DNA of 16,773 nt from Alphaproteobacteria bacterium (GTDB lineage Bacteria; Pseudomonadota; Alphaproteobacteria; UBA828). The stretch is taken from assembly GCA_018668475.1 (NCBI GenBank), contig JABJCZ010000397.1, positions 1 through 16,773 of the forward strand. The letters are read 5' to 3'. The stretch's first letter is position 1. Each line of letters begins with the position of its first letter. Shown piece after piece: positions 1-7,637 of this stretch. The notes beneath the pieces are model-generated. The model was given only the letters and a program-made list of their open reading frames with translations. It was not told where the DNA came from and made no database searches. Made by a program: the position numbers and the translations under genes.

Positions 1-608
1 GGCACGCCGACATCCAAGTCGCTGACCTCCTTTACATGCGGATAGTTGGCGTCGCAGTGCATAGAGAATGTGTAGACGTCAGGGTCGTCGGTAAAAAAAG
101 CGGCGGTGCCGTCGCCTTGATGAACATCCAGGTCGATGACCAGCGCCTGGCCGAGGGTGTCGTCGCGCTGCAATAGTCGGATGGCGACGGCGACATCGTT
201 AAACACGCAAAATCCGGCGCCATGGTCCGGATGACCATGATGACTACCGCCGGCGGTATTGCAGGCGATGCCCCGTTCAAGCGCCAGGCGCGCCGTCAGC
301 ACTGTGCCGCCAACCGCCGCCCGGGCGCGACGCACAATAGCTTCCGAGCAGGGGAACCCCAGCCGGCGCTCAGCCTTGCGGTCGAGCCGGCCCTCAAGCA
401 CGGCATCGATGTAGGCCGCGCCGTGAGCACTCAGCAGTTGTTCACGGCTTACAGGCTCCGGGGTGTGGATTGCCTCGGGTATGACAATGCCTTCGGCCAG
501 CAATGTGTCCTTGATCCGCCCGAATTTCCCAATAGGAAAACGATGGCCCGGCGGGAGCGGCGCCACATAGTCGGGGTGAAAGACGATGGAAAGCGGGGGG
601 GCGGTCAG
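1..608 (-). CDS. Histone deacetylase family (HDAC-like) hydrolase, 3' end cut by window edge
   Basis: Zinc-dependent deacetylase of the arginase/deacetylase fold. In bacteria this family removes acetyl groups from small amides, polyamines or acetyl-lysine; the substrate cannot be told from sequence. Counting from a CTG at 608-606, the readable 202 residues show the N-terminal motif PPGHRFPIGKF (19-29), the catalytic His pair in GGSHHGHPDHGAGF (His123-His124), and the zinc-ligand segment IDLDVHQGDGT (Asp161, His163). The C-terminal third, including the expected third zinc ligand, lies beyond the left edge. No ATG, GTG or TTG exists in this frame between an upstream in-frame stop inside arsC and the conserved region. 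CTG at 608 has GGAG five bases upstream, overlaps the arsC TGA stop (CTGA), and gives a family-typical N-terminus. Family assignment is secure; the start codon is an inference. Confidence 0.9.
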   Translation of the reverse strand, partial: MTAPPLSIVFHPDYVAPLPPGHRFPIGKFGRIKDTLLAEGIVIPEAIHTPEPVSREQLLSAHGAAYIDAVLEGRLDRKAERRLGFPCSEAIVRRARAAVGGTVLTARLALERGIACNTAGGSHHGHPDHGAGFCVFNDVAVAIRLLQRDDTLGQALVIDLDVHQGDGTAAFFTDDPDVYTFSMHCDANYPHVKEVSDLDVGV

Positions 609-961
609 ATCAGCTCCAGCACATTCTCTGGCGGTCGCCCGAGCACAGCTTTTTTGCCTTTGACGACAATGGGTCGCTCAATTAAAGCCGGGTTGTCTGC
701 CATGCCCTTGATCAGGGCGTCGCGCGAGAGGTCAGGATTGTCCAGGCCGGCCTCTTTGTAAGCGGCCTCTTTGCGGCGCATGAGATCCCGCGGCTCCAGG
801 CCTAGCAGCCCGAGTAGCTCGGTGATCTCGTCGGCGTTTGGCGGGGTCTTGAGATATTCGACGATTGTTGGCTCCACGCCTTTTCCACGGAGGAGTTCGA
901 GTGTCTGGCGCGATTTGGAGCACCGCGGATTGTGGTAGATCGTGACCGACTTGACCGACAT
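605..961 (-). CDS. arsC: ArsC/YfgD-family glutaredoxin-dependent (arsenate) reductase
   Basis: Small cytoplasmic thioredoxin-fold reductase of 118 residues. The N-terminal motif YHNPRCSKSR carries the catalytic Cys14. Basic residues expected to hold the oxyanion are present: Arg62 or Arg63, Arg96 in ERPIVV, and Arg109 in GRPPE. Length and wording match E. coli YfgD (about 119 residues) better than classical plasmid ArsC (about 141 residues), so arsenate reductase activity is known for the wider family but not assured here. There is no arsR, arsB or acr3 nearby, which argues against a dedicated arsenic operon. The ATG at 961 is preceded by GAGGA about ten bases upstream. Its stop overlaps the apparent start of the downstream deacetylase gene, so the two are probably co-translated. 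It is transcribed divergently from the MscS gene. Confidence 0.9.
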   Translation of the reverse strand: MSVKSVTIYHNPRCSKSRQTLELLRGKGVEPTIVEYLKTPPNADEITELLGLLGLEPRDLMRRKEAAYKEAGLDNPDLSRDALIKGMADNPALIERPIVVKGKKAVLGRPPENVLELI

Positions 962-1162
962 GGGTCTGAATCCTCATCAACGGTTAATGGATGTTGGCGA
1001 AAATCTGGCACGGCGGGTCGGTTGCTGTCCAGCGTACGGCCCAAATCGAGCACTTCGCTCACCAATTCGGGACGAAATAGTTGAAATGAAACCATTTTCG
1101 GGTTTTTGTGTCGGCGCATATTTTGACCGGGCGGAACTACCGGCCCCCGTAAGGGGTTCCTT
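962..1162. other. Divergent intergenic region between arsC and mscS-family gene
   Basis: This 201-base gap should hold promoters for both directions. I see AT-richer stretches around 1080-1125, but no pair of -35 and -10 boxes good enough to call on either strand. Its right end contains the hairpin listed separately at 1133-1160. The open frame that crosses it on the plus strand (from 942) has no family resemblance and overlaps arsC, so I do not call it a gene. Confidence 0.6.
1133..1160 (+). promoter_or_regulatory. Leader hairpin covering the ribosome binding site of the MscS-family gene
   Basis: GGAAC (1133-1137) can pair with GTTCC (1156-1160), and inside it CCC(C) (up to 1148) pairs with GGG(G) (from 1153) around the loop GTAA, a GNRA-type tetraloop. 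The AAGGGG at 1151-1156, six bases before the TTG start at 1163, is the only plausible ribosome binding site, and it lies partly in the 3' arm. TTTT follows (1161-1164), so the element could also act as a weak terminator. The pairing is seen in the sequence; a regulatory role is inference. Confidence 0.4.
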
Positions 1163-3478
1163 TTGCTAATTCTGATGACGCATATGACCCAACCTCGCAC
1201 AAAACGATTCCCCGACCAGTTGCGCCAATTTCTGGGCGCGTTGAGGCGTGCTGGTACCGCGACGGCGCTGGCATTTGTGTTGCTGGCGAGTGTGGGGGCA
1301 GCTGCGGGCATCAGCGCCTTTGCGGCAGAAGAGGATGCCGCCGTATCAGCTGTAGAGAAAGATGACGCGAGCCTGCGGGCACTGGTTTCAACTTTAGAAG
1401 ATGATGCCGCGCGCGAGCGTCTGATAACGGATATCAACGCGCTATTGGCAGCTGGTGAGGCGACGGGGCGAAGTTCAGACGGTGTCACACCGGGCGCTTC
1501 GGGGTTGCAGAAAATTTCCGATGGCATGGAGCGCGCCGGCGACGAAATTCTCAAACTTGCCCAGGGCATCAGCCATCTACCCCAGGCGATCACCTGGATC
1601 GTCGACCAGTGGGAGGCGAGCGATAGCCGAAGCGTGTGGGTCGATGTGTTGTGGAAACTGGGAGTCGTGATCGCGGGCGGCTTTATCGCCGGTATCATGT
1701 TCCGCTTTGCGCTGCGCAAACCACGCCACCTGCTAGAGGGCGCCAAACGTCCGAAGCCCTGGCTGCGCCCGTTCATGTTGCTCAGTTATAATCTGATGTC
1801 GATTGTCCCCGCACTTGGCTTTGCCGGTGCGGGTTATGGCTTGCTGACGGTACTGGACCCGGCAGAGGTGACACGCCTGATCGGCCTGTCGCTGATCAAC
1901 GCCCATGTAACAGCGGCGGCCATCAAGGCGGCCTCCAGCCAGGGGCTGGCGCCGCATACGCCCAATTTGCGGGTGAGCGGTATCGCCGATGAAACAGCGC
2001 ACTACTGCAATACATGGTGGCGGCGCCTCGTGAATATCGCCGTTTATGGGTATTTCGTGTGCCAGGCGGCGGTCCTGCTGGGGCTGCCCAAAGCGGGTTA
2101 TTCGGCTCTGCTGACCATGCTGGGGCTGCTGATCGTCGGGCTACTGATCACGCTGATTTTGCAAAACCGGATCATCTTCGCGACCTGGGTACGCGAGGGC
2201 ACCCGCGAGCGTCGGTGGAAGGGGTTGTTCGGCCTGCTCGCCCGTATTGCTGATTTCTGGCACGTATTCGCGATTATCTTTGTCATCGCCGGCGGCATGA
2301 TTACGGCCGTTTCCGGTCTTTCGGGCTTTCTCTTTTTCGGCAAATCGTCGGCAGCGAGCTTCGCGATTATCTGGGCCATGGGCTTCTTGTTGATGACCAT
2401 TCAAAAGGCCGTCGACAAGGGTTTCACAATCAAGCCCGAGCTGGCTGAGCGGTATCCCGCATTGCAGGAGCGGGTGGGTGCCTATTTGCCAGTGGCCCGT
2501 AGCATCCTTCAGGTCGTCGTCATCACGATTGCGGTGATCATGATACTCGAGGCCTGGCACGTTGATGTGCTGACGTGGCTAGCCACCGAGGCTGGCGGCA
2601 ATGTCATCGGACGGATTGCGGCGATCGCCGTTATCGTTGTGGTGGCATTACTGATCTGGGAAATCGTAAGCGCAGTGATCGAGCGCTACCTCAGGATCGG
2701 CGGCGATGTGGAAAGCGAGGGGGGAGTAGAACCCAGTCAGCGCGCTCGCACCTTGCGGCCGTTGGCCCGCCGTGCCGCACGAATTGTGATCTGGATTGTT
2801 GCCGGGCTGATGATCCTCGACGAAATCGGTATCGACATAACGCCGATACTGGCTGGCGTCGGGGTGATCGGACTCGCCATTGGCTTTGGCGCGCAGACGT
2901 TGGTGAAAGACATCATCACCGGCGCCTTTATCCTCGCAGAAGACAGTTTGGCCGTTGGTGACGTCGTGTCGGTCGGCACGAAATCCGGTGTCGTGGAGAC
3001 CGTCTCCATCCGCACCATTCGCCTACGCGACGTCCATGGCAGCGTTCATACCGTGCCGTTCAGCGCGATTGATACGGTTACCAACATGACCAAGGATTTT
3101 TCCTACTATCTCATCGAGGCCGGGGTCGCGTACCGCGAAAACGTCGATGATGTGATTGAGCTCATGCGCAAAGTCGGTGATGACCTGCAGGCTGATCCCG
3201 AATTTGGTCCGAGCCTGCTGGAGCCGATCGAGATGCTTGGGCTTGATCGGTTTGACGACTCTGCGGTGGTCATACGCGCCCGGCTCAAAACGCTGCCGAT
3301 CAAGCAGTGGGGTATCGGTCGTGAGTATAATCGGCGGCTGAAAGCGGCTTTCGACGCGGCCGGAATCGAAATGCCGTTCCCGCATCAGACCATCTATTTT
3401 GGCGAGGACAAGCAAGGCGAGGCCCCGGCAGCGCCGGTTCGCCTGACGGCACCTGAGCCGGACAAGGGCAGTACCTGA
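1163..3478 (+). CDS. Large MscS-family mechanosensitive channel (YbiO-like)
   Basis: Inner-membrane channel of 771 residues that would open under membrane tension to release solutes during hypo-osmotic shock. The N-terminus looks like a signal peptide with a long basic start and a cleavage candidate after AFA (near residue 54). A periplasmic stretch to about 160 follows, then around ten hydrophobic segments. The MscS core starts near residue 558: pore-lining helix AGVGVIGLAIGFGAQTL, then the beta domain with SLAVGDVV and VHTVPFSAI, then a C-terminal alpha/beta domain ending about residue 755. Total length is close to E. coli YbiO (about 741). The chosen start is TTG at 1163, because AAGGGG lies six bases upstream; ATGs at 1175 and 1184 are further from it. 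Family is secure; the exact paralogue is uncertain. Confidence 0.92.
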   Translation: MLILMTHMTQPRTKRFPDQLRQFLGALRRAGTATALAFVLLASVGAAAGISAFAAEEDAAVSAVEKDDASLRALVSTLEDDAARERLITDINALLAAGEATGRSSDGVTPGASGLQKISDGMERAGDEILKLAQGISHLPQAITWIVDQWEASDSRSVWVDVLWKLGVVIAGGFIAGIMFRFALRKPRHLLEGAKRPKPWLRPFMLLSYNLMSIVPALGFAGAGYGLLTVLDPAEVTRLIGLSLINAHVTAAAIKAASSQGLAPHTPNLRVSGIADETAHYCNTWWRRLVNIAVYGYFVCQAAVLLGLPKAGYSALLTMLGLLIVGLLITLILQNRIIFATWVREGTRERRWKGLFGLLARIADFWHVFAIIFVIAGGMITAVSGLSGFLFFGKSSAASFAIIWAMGFLLMTIQKAVDKGFTIKPELAERYPALQERVGAYLPVARSILQVVVITIAVIMILEAWHVDVLTWLATEAGGNVIGRIAAIAVIVVVALLIWEIVSAVIERYLRIGGDVESEGGVEPSQRARTLRPLARRAARIVIWIVAGLMILDEIGIDITPILAGVGVIGLAIGFGAQTLVKDIITGAFILAEDSLAVGDVVSVGTKSGVVETVSIRTIRLRDVHGSVHTVPFSAIDTVTNMTKDFSYYLIEAGVAYRENVDDVIELMRKVGDDLQADPEFGPSLLEPIEMLGLDRFDDSAVVIRARLKTLPIKQWGIGREYNRRLKAAFDAAGIEMPFPHQTIYFGEDKQGEAPAAPVRLTAPEPDKGST

Positions 3479-3630
3479 ACTCGTAATCCGGATAGCATCA
3501 GTTAGAAACCCTTGTCGGTCCGTCCTGCAACGGTCTTGCCGCCTTCATCCGGCTTCATTATTGTGCGCCGCGCTGCAGGCGGCACCACCGGGTGCCCAGG
3601 CATCTGACCACGACATACGGGATTATTGGC
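3479..3630. other. Intergenic region between MscS-family gene and ABC permease
   Basis: No clear rho-independent terminator with a T run follows the channel gene. A weak promoter candidate is listed at 3536-3564. A GTG at 3592 opens the permease frame earlier by 13 codons but has only a poor ribosome binding site. Confidence 0.5.
3536..3564 (+). promoter_or_regulatory. Weak sigma70-type promoter candidate for ABC permease
   Basis: TTGCCG (3536-3541) and TATTGT (3559-3564) are separated by 17 bases. Each matches four of six consensus positions. The predicted transcript start would lie roughly 60 bases before the permease ATG. This is a spacing-and-consensus guess only. Confidence 0.28.
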
Positions 3631-4419
3631 ATGCAGACTGTGCGCACCATGGGCGCGGTCAACTGGCTTGGCCTTCGCACGCTATACACAAAAGAGTGTC
3701 GGCGATTTATCAAAGTTGGGCTGCAGACCGTGCTTGCGCCGACCATTACGGCAATGCTGTTTCTGGCGATTTTTGCGCTGGCCATCGGCAAGGACGTGAC
3801 CCTCGTCAGTGATGTGTCCTTTCTGACCTTTATGGGCCCTGGCCTCGTGATGATGACCATCATGCAGAACTCGTTTTCCAACACGTCGTCGTCGCTGATG
3901 ATCTCGAAAATTCAGGGCAACGTGGTGGATATCCTCATGCCGCCTCTGAGCGCCACCGAACTGTTGCTGGGGATAGCTGGCGGCGGCATCACGCGCGGTC
4001 TGGTGTGTGGTCTGGTGCTCTCGCTGGTTATGCTGCCGTTCGTCGACCTGCAGGTGCATCACCTGCTGGTACTCGTCTTTTATTCGGTCATGGGCTCGTT
4101 GCTACTCTCGCTGGCGGGCATCATCACGGCAGTCTGGGCGGAAAAATTCGACCAGCTCGCGGCGGTGACAAACTTCCTGATTACACCGCTCGCGTTTTTG
4201 TCGGGCACGTTCTACTCAATTGATCGTCTGCCCGAGCCGTTTTATTCGGCAAGCCAGTTCAACCCGTTCTTTTACCTGATTGACGGGTTTCGCTATGGCT
4301 TTATCGGCCGCTCTGACGGGTCCCTGGTGATTGGCGCCATCGTGGTCATCGGGATCAATCTGCTGCTCGGTCTGATCGCGCATCGTATATTGCAGCGCGG
4401 CTGGCGGCTGAAAGCCTGA
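3631..4419 (+). CDS. ABC-2 type transporter permease (YadH-like)
   Basis: Integral membrane subunit of an ABC exporter, 262 residues from the ATG at 3631. It has a short cytoplasmic start with the KECRRF segment (21-26), then six hydrophobic spans. The signature NPFFYLIDGFRYGF (211-224) precedes the last span and the C-terminus is basic (QRGWRLKA). Layout and wording resemble E. coli YadH, whose ATPase partner YadG is normally encoded next to it. Here neither neighbour is an ATPase: an MscS channel lies upstream and argD downstream. The ATPase must be elsewhere or the permease shares one; the substrate is unknown. Ribosome binding sites for GTG 3592, ATG 3631 and ATG 3649 are all weak. I favour 3631 because homologues begin about 15-20 residues before the KE segment. 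Confidence 0.87.
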   Translation: MQTVRTMGAVNWLGLRTLYTKECRRFIKVGLQTVLAPTITAMLFLAIFALAIGKDVTLVSDVSFLTFMGPGLVMMTIMQNSFSNTSSSLMISKIQGNVVDILMPPLSATELLLGIAGGGITRGLVCGLVLSLVMLPFVDLQVHHLLVLVFYSVMGSLLLSLAGIITAVWAEKFDQLAAVTNFLITPLAFLSGTFYSIDRLPEPFYSASQFNPFFYLIDGFRYGFIGRSDGSLVIGAIVVIGINLLLGLIAHRILQRGWRLKA

Positions 4420-4448
4420 CAAGCCCAGTCATTTTGCGTGCCTTTACG

Positions 4449-4477
4449 TTGACTTCAGCGCGCCTGATCGGGATATT
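4449..4477 (+). promoter_or_regulatory. Sigma70-type promoter candidate for the argD-argF-hslO operon
   Basis: TTGACT (4449-4454, five of six) and GATATT (4472-4477, four of six) are exactly 17 bases apart. The pair lies in the 102-base gap between the permease stop and argD. Transcription would start near 4484, giving a leader of about 38 bases ending in the good ribosome binding site GGAGAAG (4510-4516). I see no obvious ArgR-type operator palindrome overlapping it. Confidence 0.5.
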
Positions 4478-4521
4478 CACCGTTTTTTCGCGCCGCAGCC
4501 CGTGGCGCCGGAGAAGTAATT

Positions 4522-5691
4522 ATGTCTTCCAGTTTGATGAGCAACTACGGACGCATCGATATCACGTTCGAGCGGGGCGAGGGGCCGTACCTCTATACCG
4601 CCGAGGGTGAGCGGTATCTCGATTTTGTCAGTGGCATTGGCGTGACCAGCCTCGGCCATTCGCACCCCGCACTGATTGCGGCGGTCAACGAGCAGGCCGA
4701 AAAGCTCTGGCACGTGTCCAACCTCTATAACATCACGCCGCAGGAGGAACTCGCGGACAGGCTGTGCGCCACCTCTTTTGCCGACCGGGCGTTGTTCTGT
4801 AATTCCGGCGCTGAGGCCGTCGAGGCGTGCCTCAAGCTCGCTCGAATCTATCATGACACCACCGGCAATCCGGATCGGTGGAAGGTCGTTACCTTTCGCA
4901 ATGCGTTTCATGGCCGCACGCTGGCGACCATCGCCGCAGCCGGGCAGCCCAAACATCTGAAGGGTTTTGAGCCTGAAGTTCGGGGCTTCGAGCATGTTGA
5001 TTTTGGCGATCTGGACGGGGCCCGCGCAGCTATAGACGTCGAGACGGCAGCAATTCTGGTCGAGCCTGTGCAGGGCGAGGGCGGAATTCACATTGCGAGC
5101 AACGGGTTCATGCAAGGGTTGCGCGCACTTTGTGACGAGCACGGAATTTTGCTGATCCTCGATGAAGTTCAGTGCGGTATGGGGCGTACAGGCACCATGT
5201 GGGGATACGAGGAATCCGGCATTACGCCCGACATCATGGCGGTCGCCAAGGCTTTGGGTGGTGGCTTCCCGATTGGCGCGTGCCTGGCAACTGAACAGGT
5301 GTCTGCCGCCTTTTCACCAGGCACTCATGGCTCGACTTTCGGCGGCAATCCGTTGGCGACGGCGGTTGCCAATGCAGTAATGGAAGAGATGCAGGCGCCA
5401 GGGTTTCTGGAGCATGTCGAGAAAATGGGCGCGTTGTTGATGCAGCGGATTGAAGGCATGCTTGGCAACAAACGCGTGTTTGAGAGCGTGCGCGGCAAGG
5501 GCCTGATGATCGGTGTGCAATGTGTTCCACCGGCGTTGGAAGTTATGGCCGAGCTGCGTAAGCAGGGCTTGCTTACGGTGATCGCTGAGGGCAATGCACT
5601 TCGGCTGTTGCCGCCGCTCAATATTGGCGAAGCAGAAATTGATGAAGCCTGCGCTGCCTTTGAGCGCGCGATTGAAGGGCTCGAGACGTGA
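4522..5691 (+). CDS. argD: Acetylornithine aminotransferase (PLP class III)
   Basis: Converts N-acetylglutamate semialdehyde and glutamate to N-acetylornithine and 2-oxoglutarate in arginine biosynthesis; many homologues also serve in lysine synthesis. It is a cytoplasmic PLP enzyme of 389 residues, the normal length. Visible landmarks are the cofactor-phosphate loop NSGAEA (94-99), the NAFHGRT segment (127-133), [14 protein letters not shown] with the pyridine-binding Asp214, and [10 protein letters not shown] with the Schiff-base Lys243. The C-terminal substrate domain ends in [16 protein letters not shown] sits five bases before the ATG. Its TGA overlaps the argF GTG by four bases, so the two genes are translationally coupled. 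That argF follows directly supports ArgD over other class III aminotransferases such as GabT. Confidence 0.95.
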   Translation: MSSSLMSNYGRIDITFERGEGPYLYTAEGERYLDFVSGIGVTSLGHSHPALIAAVNEQAEKLWHVSNLYNITPQEELADRLCATSFADRALFCNSGAEAVEACLKLARIYHDTTGNPDRWKVVTFRNAFHGRTLATIAAAGQPKHLKGFEPEVRGFEHVDFGDLDGARAAIDVETAAILVEPVQGEGGIHIASNGFMQGLRALCDEHGILLILDEVQCGMGRTGTMWGYEESGITPDIMAVAKALGGGFPIGACLATEQVSAAFSPGTHGSTFGGNPLATAVANAVMEEMQAPGFLEHVEKMGALLMQRIEGMLGNKRVFESVRGKGLMIGVQCVPPALEVMAELRKQGLLTVIAEGNALRLLPPLNIGEAEIDEACAAFERAIEGLET

Positions 5692-6608
5692 GTAAGGTGC
5701 GGCATTTTCTGGGGCTCGACGCTTTTGAACCGGATGAGCTGCGGCGCATAGTAGATGGCGCGTCGGCACTTAAGCGGGCCGGACGGTCGGCAGCCCGGCC
5801 GCTGGTTGGGCAGACACTTGCCATGATTTTTGAACAACCATCAACGCGCACGCGCATTTCATTTGATGTCGCGATGACACAGCTTGGTGGCCGGGCAATC
5901 CCACTGGCGCCGCATGAAATGCAGCTCGGCCGCGGTGAGACGATCAGTGATACGGCGCGGGTCATATCCCGCTATGTGGATGCCATTGTGCTGCGCACTG
6001 ACAGCCATGACGCGCTGGAAAATCTTGCGGCGGCGGCTAACGTGCCAGTGATCAACGGGCTAACGGATCGTACTCACCCCTGCCAGCTACTGGCCGACAT
6101 GCTGACCTTTGAAGAGCATCGTGGCGCCATTGCCGGGCGTACCATTGCCTGGCTCGGGGACGGTAACAATATGGCCGCAACCTGGATTCAGGCGGCGGCT
6201 CAGTTCGGCTTTGAACTGCGAATTGGCTGTCCGCCGGAACTTGCACCTGATGCCGAAGTCGTGGCTTGGGCGCAGGCACGGGGTGCCCACATTGTTGTTA
6301 CAGATGATGCCGCGGCGGCGCTCGCTGATGCTGACTGCGTGGTCACCGACACGTGGGTGTCCCTGGCCGATGACTCAGATAAGAACGTTGATCACCTCCG
6401 CCCCTACCAGGTCAACGAGGCCGCCATGGCGCGCGCCGCACCGGACGCTATCTTCATGCACTGCCTGCCAGCCAAGCGCGGTCAGGAAGTGACGGATGGT
6501 GTCATGGAGGCACCATTCTCGGTGGTGTTTGATGAGGCGGAAAATCGACTGCACGCGCAAAAGGGAATTCTGCTCTGGTGCATGGCGCCTGACGCTCTAG
6601 GTCGATGA
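5688..6608 (+). CDS. argF: Ornithine carbamoyltransferase
   Basis: Joins carbamoyl phosphate and ornithine to make citrulline, the sixth step of arginine synthesis. It is cytoplasmic, 306 residues, standard length. The carbamoyl phosphate loop STRTR is at 52-56, HPCQ at 130-133, the ornithine-side DTWVSL at 221-226, and the catalytic HCLPAKRG at 258-265. The start is GTG at 5688, overlapping the argD stop as GTGA, with AAGGG a little upstream. The stop overlaps the hslO ATG in the same way. All expected active-site motifs are intact, and the position after argD excludes aspartate carbamoyltransferase or putrescine carbamoyltransferase as the likelier role. Confidence 0.96.
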   Translation: MSKVRHFLGLDAFEPDELRRIVDGASALKRAGRSAARPLVGQTLAMIFEQPSTRTRISFDVAMTQLGGRAIPLAPHEMQLGRGETISDTARVISRYVDAIVLRTDSHDALENLAAAANVPVINGLTDRTHPCQLLADMLTFEEHRGAIAGRTIAWLGDGNNMAATWIQAAAQFGFELRIGCPPELAPDAEVVAWAQARGAHIVVTDDAAAALADADCVVTDTWVSLADDSDKNVDHLRPYQVNEAAMARAAPDAIFMHCLPAKRGQEVTDGVMEAPFSVVFDEAENRLHAQKGILLWCMAPDALGR

Positions 6609-7558
6609 CGGAGATTGTCAGCGATGATCTCGTCCTGCCCTTCCGGTTGGGGCGGGCGGCGACGCGGGGCCGGTTGGTGCGGCTTGGCCCGGCGGTGGAC
6701 CGGGTGCTCGCACAGCATGACTATCCGGACCCTGTCTCTCAGTTGCTGGGCGAACTGCTGGCGCTTGGCGCCGTACTGTCCACGACCCTGAAGTATGACG
6801 GGTTCTTTACGCTGCAGACCCGCTCGGAAGGTGCTGTCCGGCTGATGGTCGCGGATATCACCAGCGGCGGTGAGATGCGCGGCTATGCCAACATTGATGC
6901 CGACGCATACGCCGAGGTTGTGGCGCAGGCCGGCGGTGAGGTGCCCTCCGTGCCGCGCCTGCTGGGCGGCGGTCACCTCGCCTTTACGGTGGATCAGGGA
7001 CCCGATACAGAGCGCTATCAGGGCATCGTCGCGCTTGAGGGGGAATCGCTGGCCGCTTGCGCGCACAACTATTTTCAACAGTCCGAACAGATCGACACCG
7101 GGATCGTACTCGCCTGTGATCAGGTCGGAGACAACTGGCGCGCGGGCGCACTGATGTTACAGCGCATGCCCACCGACGGCGGCACCACCGATGATGAGGA
7201 CGAATTCGGCGCGGTGACGGATATGCCGGGTGATACCGACGGGGAAGACGAGGACTGGCATCGCGCCATGATTCTGATGAGCAGCGTCACCCCGGCTGAG
7301 ATGCTTGACCCCACATTGCCGGCGGCTGATCTTGCGTATCGGCTTTTTCATGAGGAGCACGTGCGAGGCTACTCGGCGCGCGAGATGCGCTTCGGCTGCC
7401 GGTGCAGCCGTTCGCGCATCACGCGAACCCTGCAGGGTCTGCCTCAAGCCGAAGTACGCGACATGCTGGAAGATGGTAAAATTGAAGTCACGTGCCAATT
7501 TTGCAACTCATCAGAGACATTTGATGAACAAGCGCTCGACGTGCTGTTCACCGCTTGA
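6605..7558 (+). CDS. hslO: Hsp33 redox-regulated chaperone
   Basis: Cytoplasmic holdase chaperone switched on by oxidants: four cysteines hold zinc when reduced and form disulfides on oxidation, unfolding the linker and exposing the client site. The cysteines are at 265 and 267 (GCRCSR) and 297 and 300 (CQFC), the canonical CxC/CxxC arrangement. At 317 residues it is about 25 longer than E. coli Hsp33. The extra length falls mainly in a strongly acidic segment near 192-217, rich in Asp and Glu, just before the linker and zinc domain. The ATG overlaps the argF stop (ATGA at 6605-6608), so it is read from the arginine operon with likely translational coupling. No separate promoter is apparent. 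Confidence 0.95.
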   Translation: MTEIVSDDLVLPFRLGRAATRGRLVRLGPAVDRVLAQHDYPDPVSQLLGELLALGAVLSTTLKYDGFFTLQTRSEGAVRLMVADITSGGEMRGYANIDADAYAEVVAQAGGEVPSVPRLLGGGHLAFTVDQGPDTERYQGIVALEGESLAACAHNYFQQSEQIDTGIVLACDQVGDNWRAGALMLQRMPTDGGTTDDEDEFGAVTDMPGDTDGEDEDWHRAMILMSSVTPAEMLDPTLPAADLAYRLFHEEHVRGYSAREMRFGCRCSRSRITRTLQGLPQAEVRDMLEDGKIEVTCQFCNSSETFDEQALDVLFTA

Positions 7559-7598
7559 TAGAACGGCCTCGTTGCCTGAAGATACGCTCTGTCGCGTG

Positions 7599-7604
7599 TA
7601 TACT
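7599..7604 (+). promoter_or_regulatory. -10 box candidate upstream of the lipoprotein gene
   Basis: TATACT matches five of six consensus bases and is placed 33 bases before the ATG at 7638. A matching -35 is poor: the best nearby hexamer, TTGCCT at 7573, is 20 bases or more away. It may work with an activator or the gene may be read through from hslO, 79 bases upstream. Confidence 0.35.
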
Positions 7605-7637
7605 CTGCGGCAAGAAAATCTTGGGAGACTCAACCGA

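Noticed and set aside
222..761. Open frame of 179 codons on the plus strand
   Set aside because: It is antisense to the deacetylase and arsC genes, whose motifs are clear, and its translation has no family features.
802..1776. Open frame of 324 codons on the minus strand spanning arsC, the intergenic gap and the MscS gene
   Set aside because: The translation is Ser/Arg/Ala-rich without domain features, a usual shadow of GC-rich coding DNA, and it conflicts with two secure genes.
4477..5142. Open frame of 221 codons antisense to argD
   Set aside because: argD has every catalytic motif; the antisense translation has no recognisable pattern.
7305..7637. Upstream extension of the lipoprotein frame
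   Set aside because: This part overlaps hslO out of frame; the ATG at 7638 gives a proper lipoprotein signal sequence.
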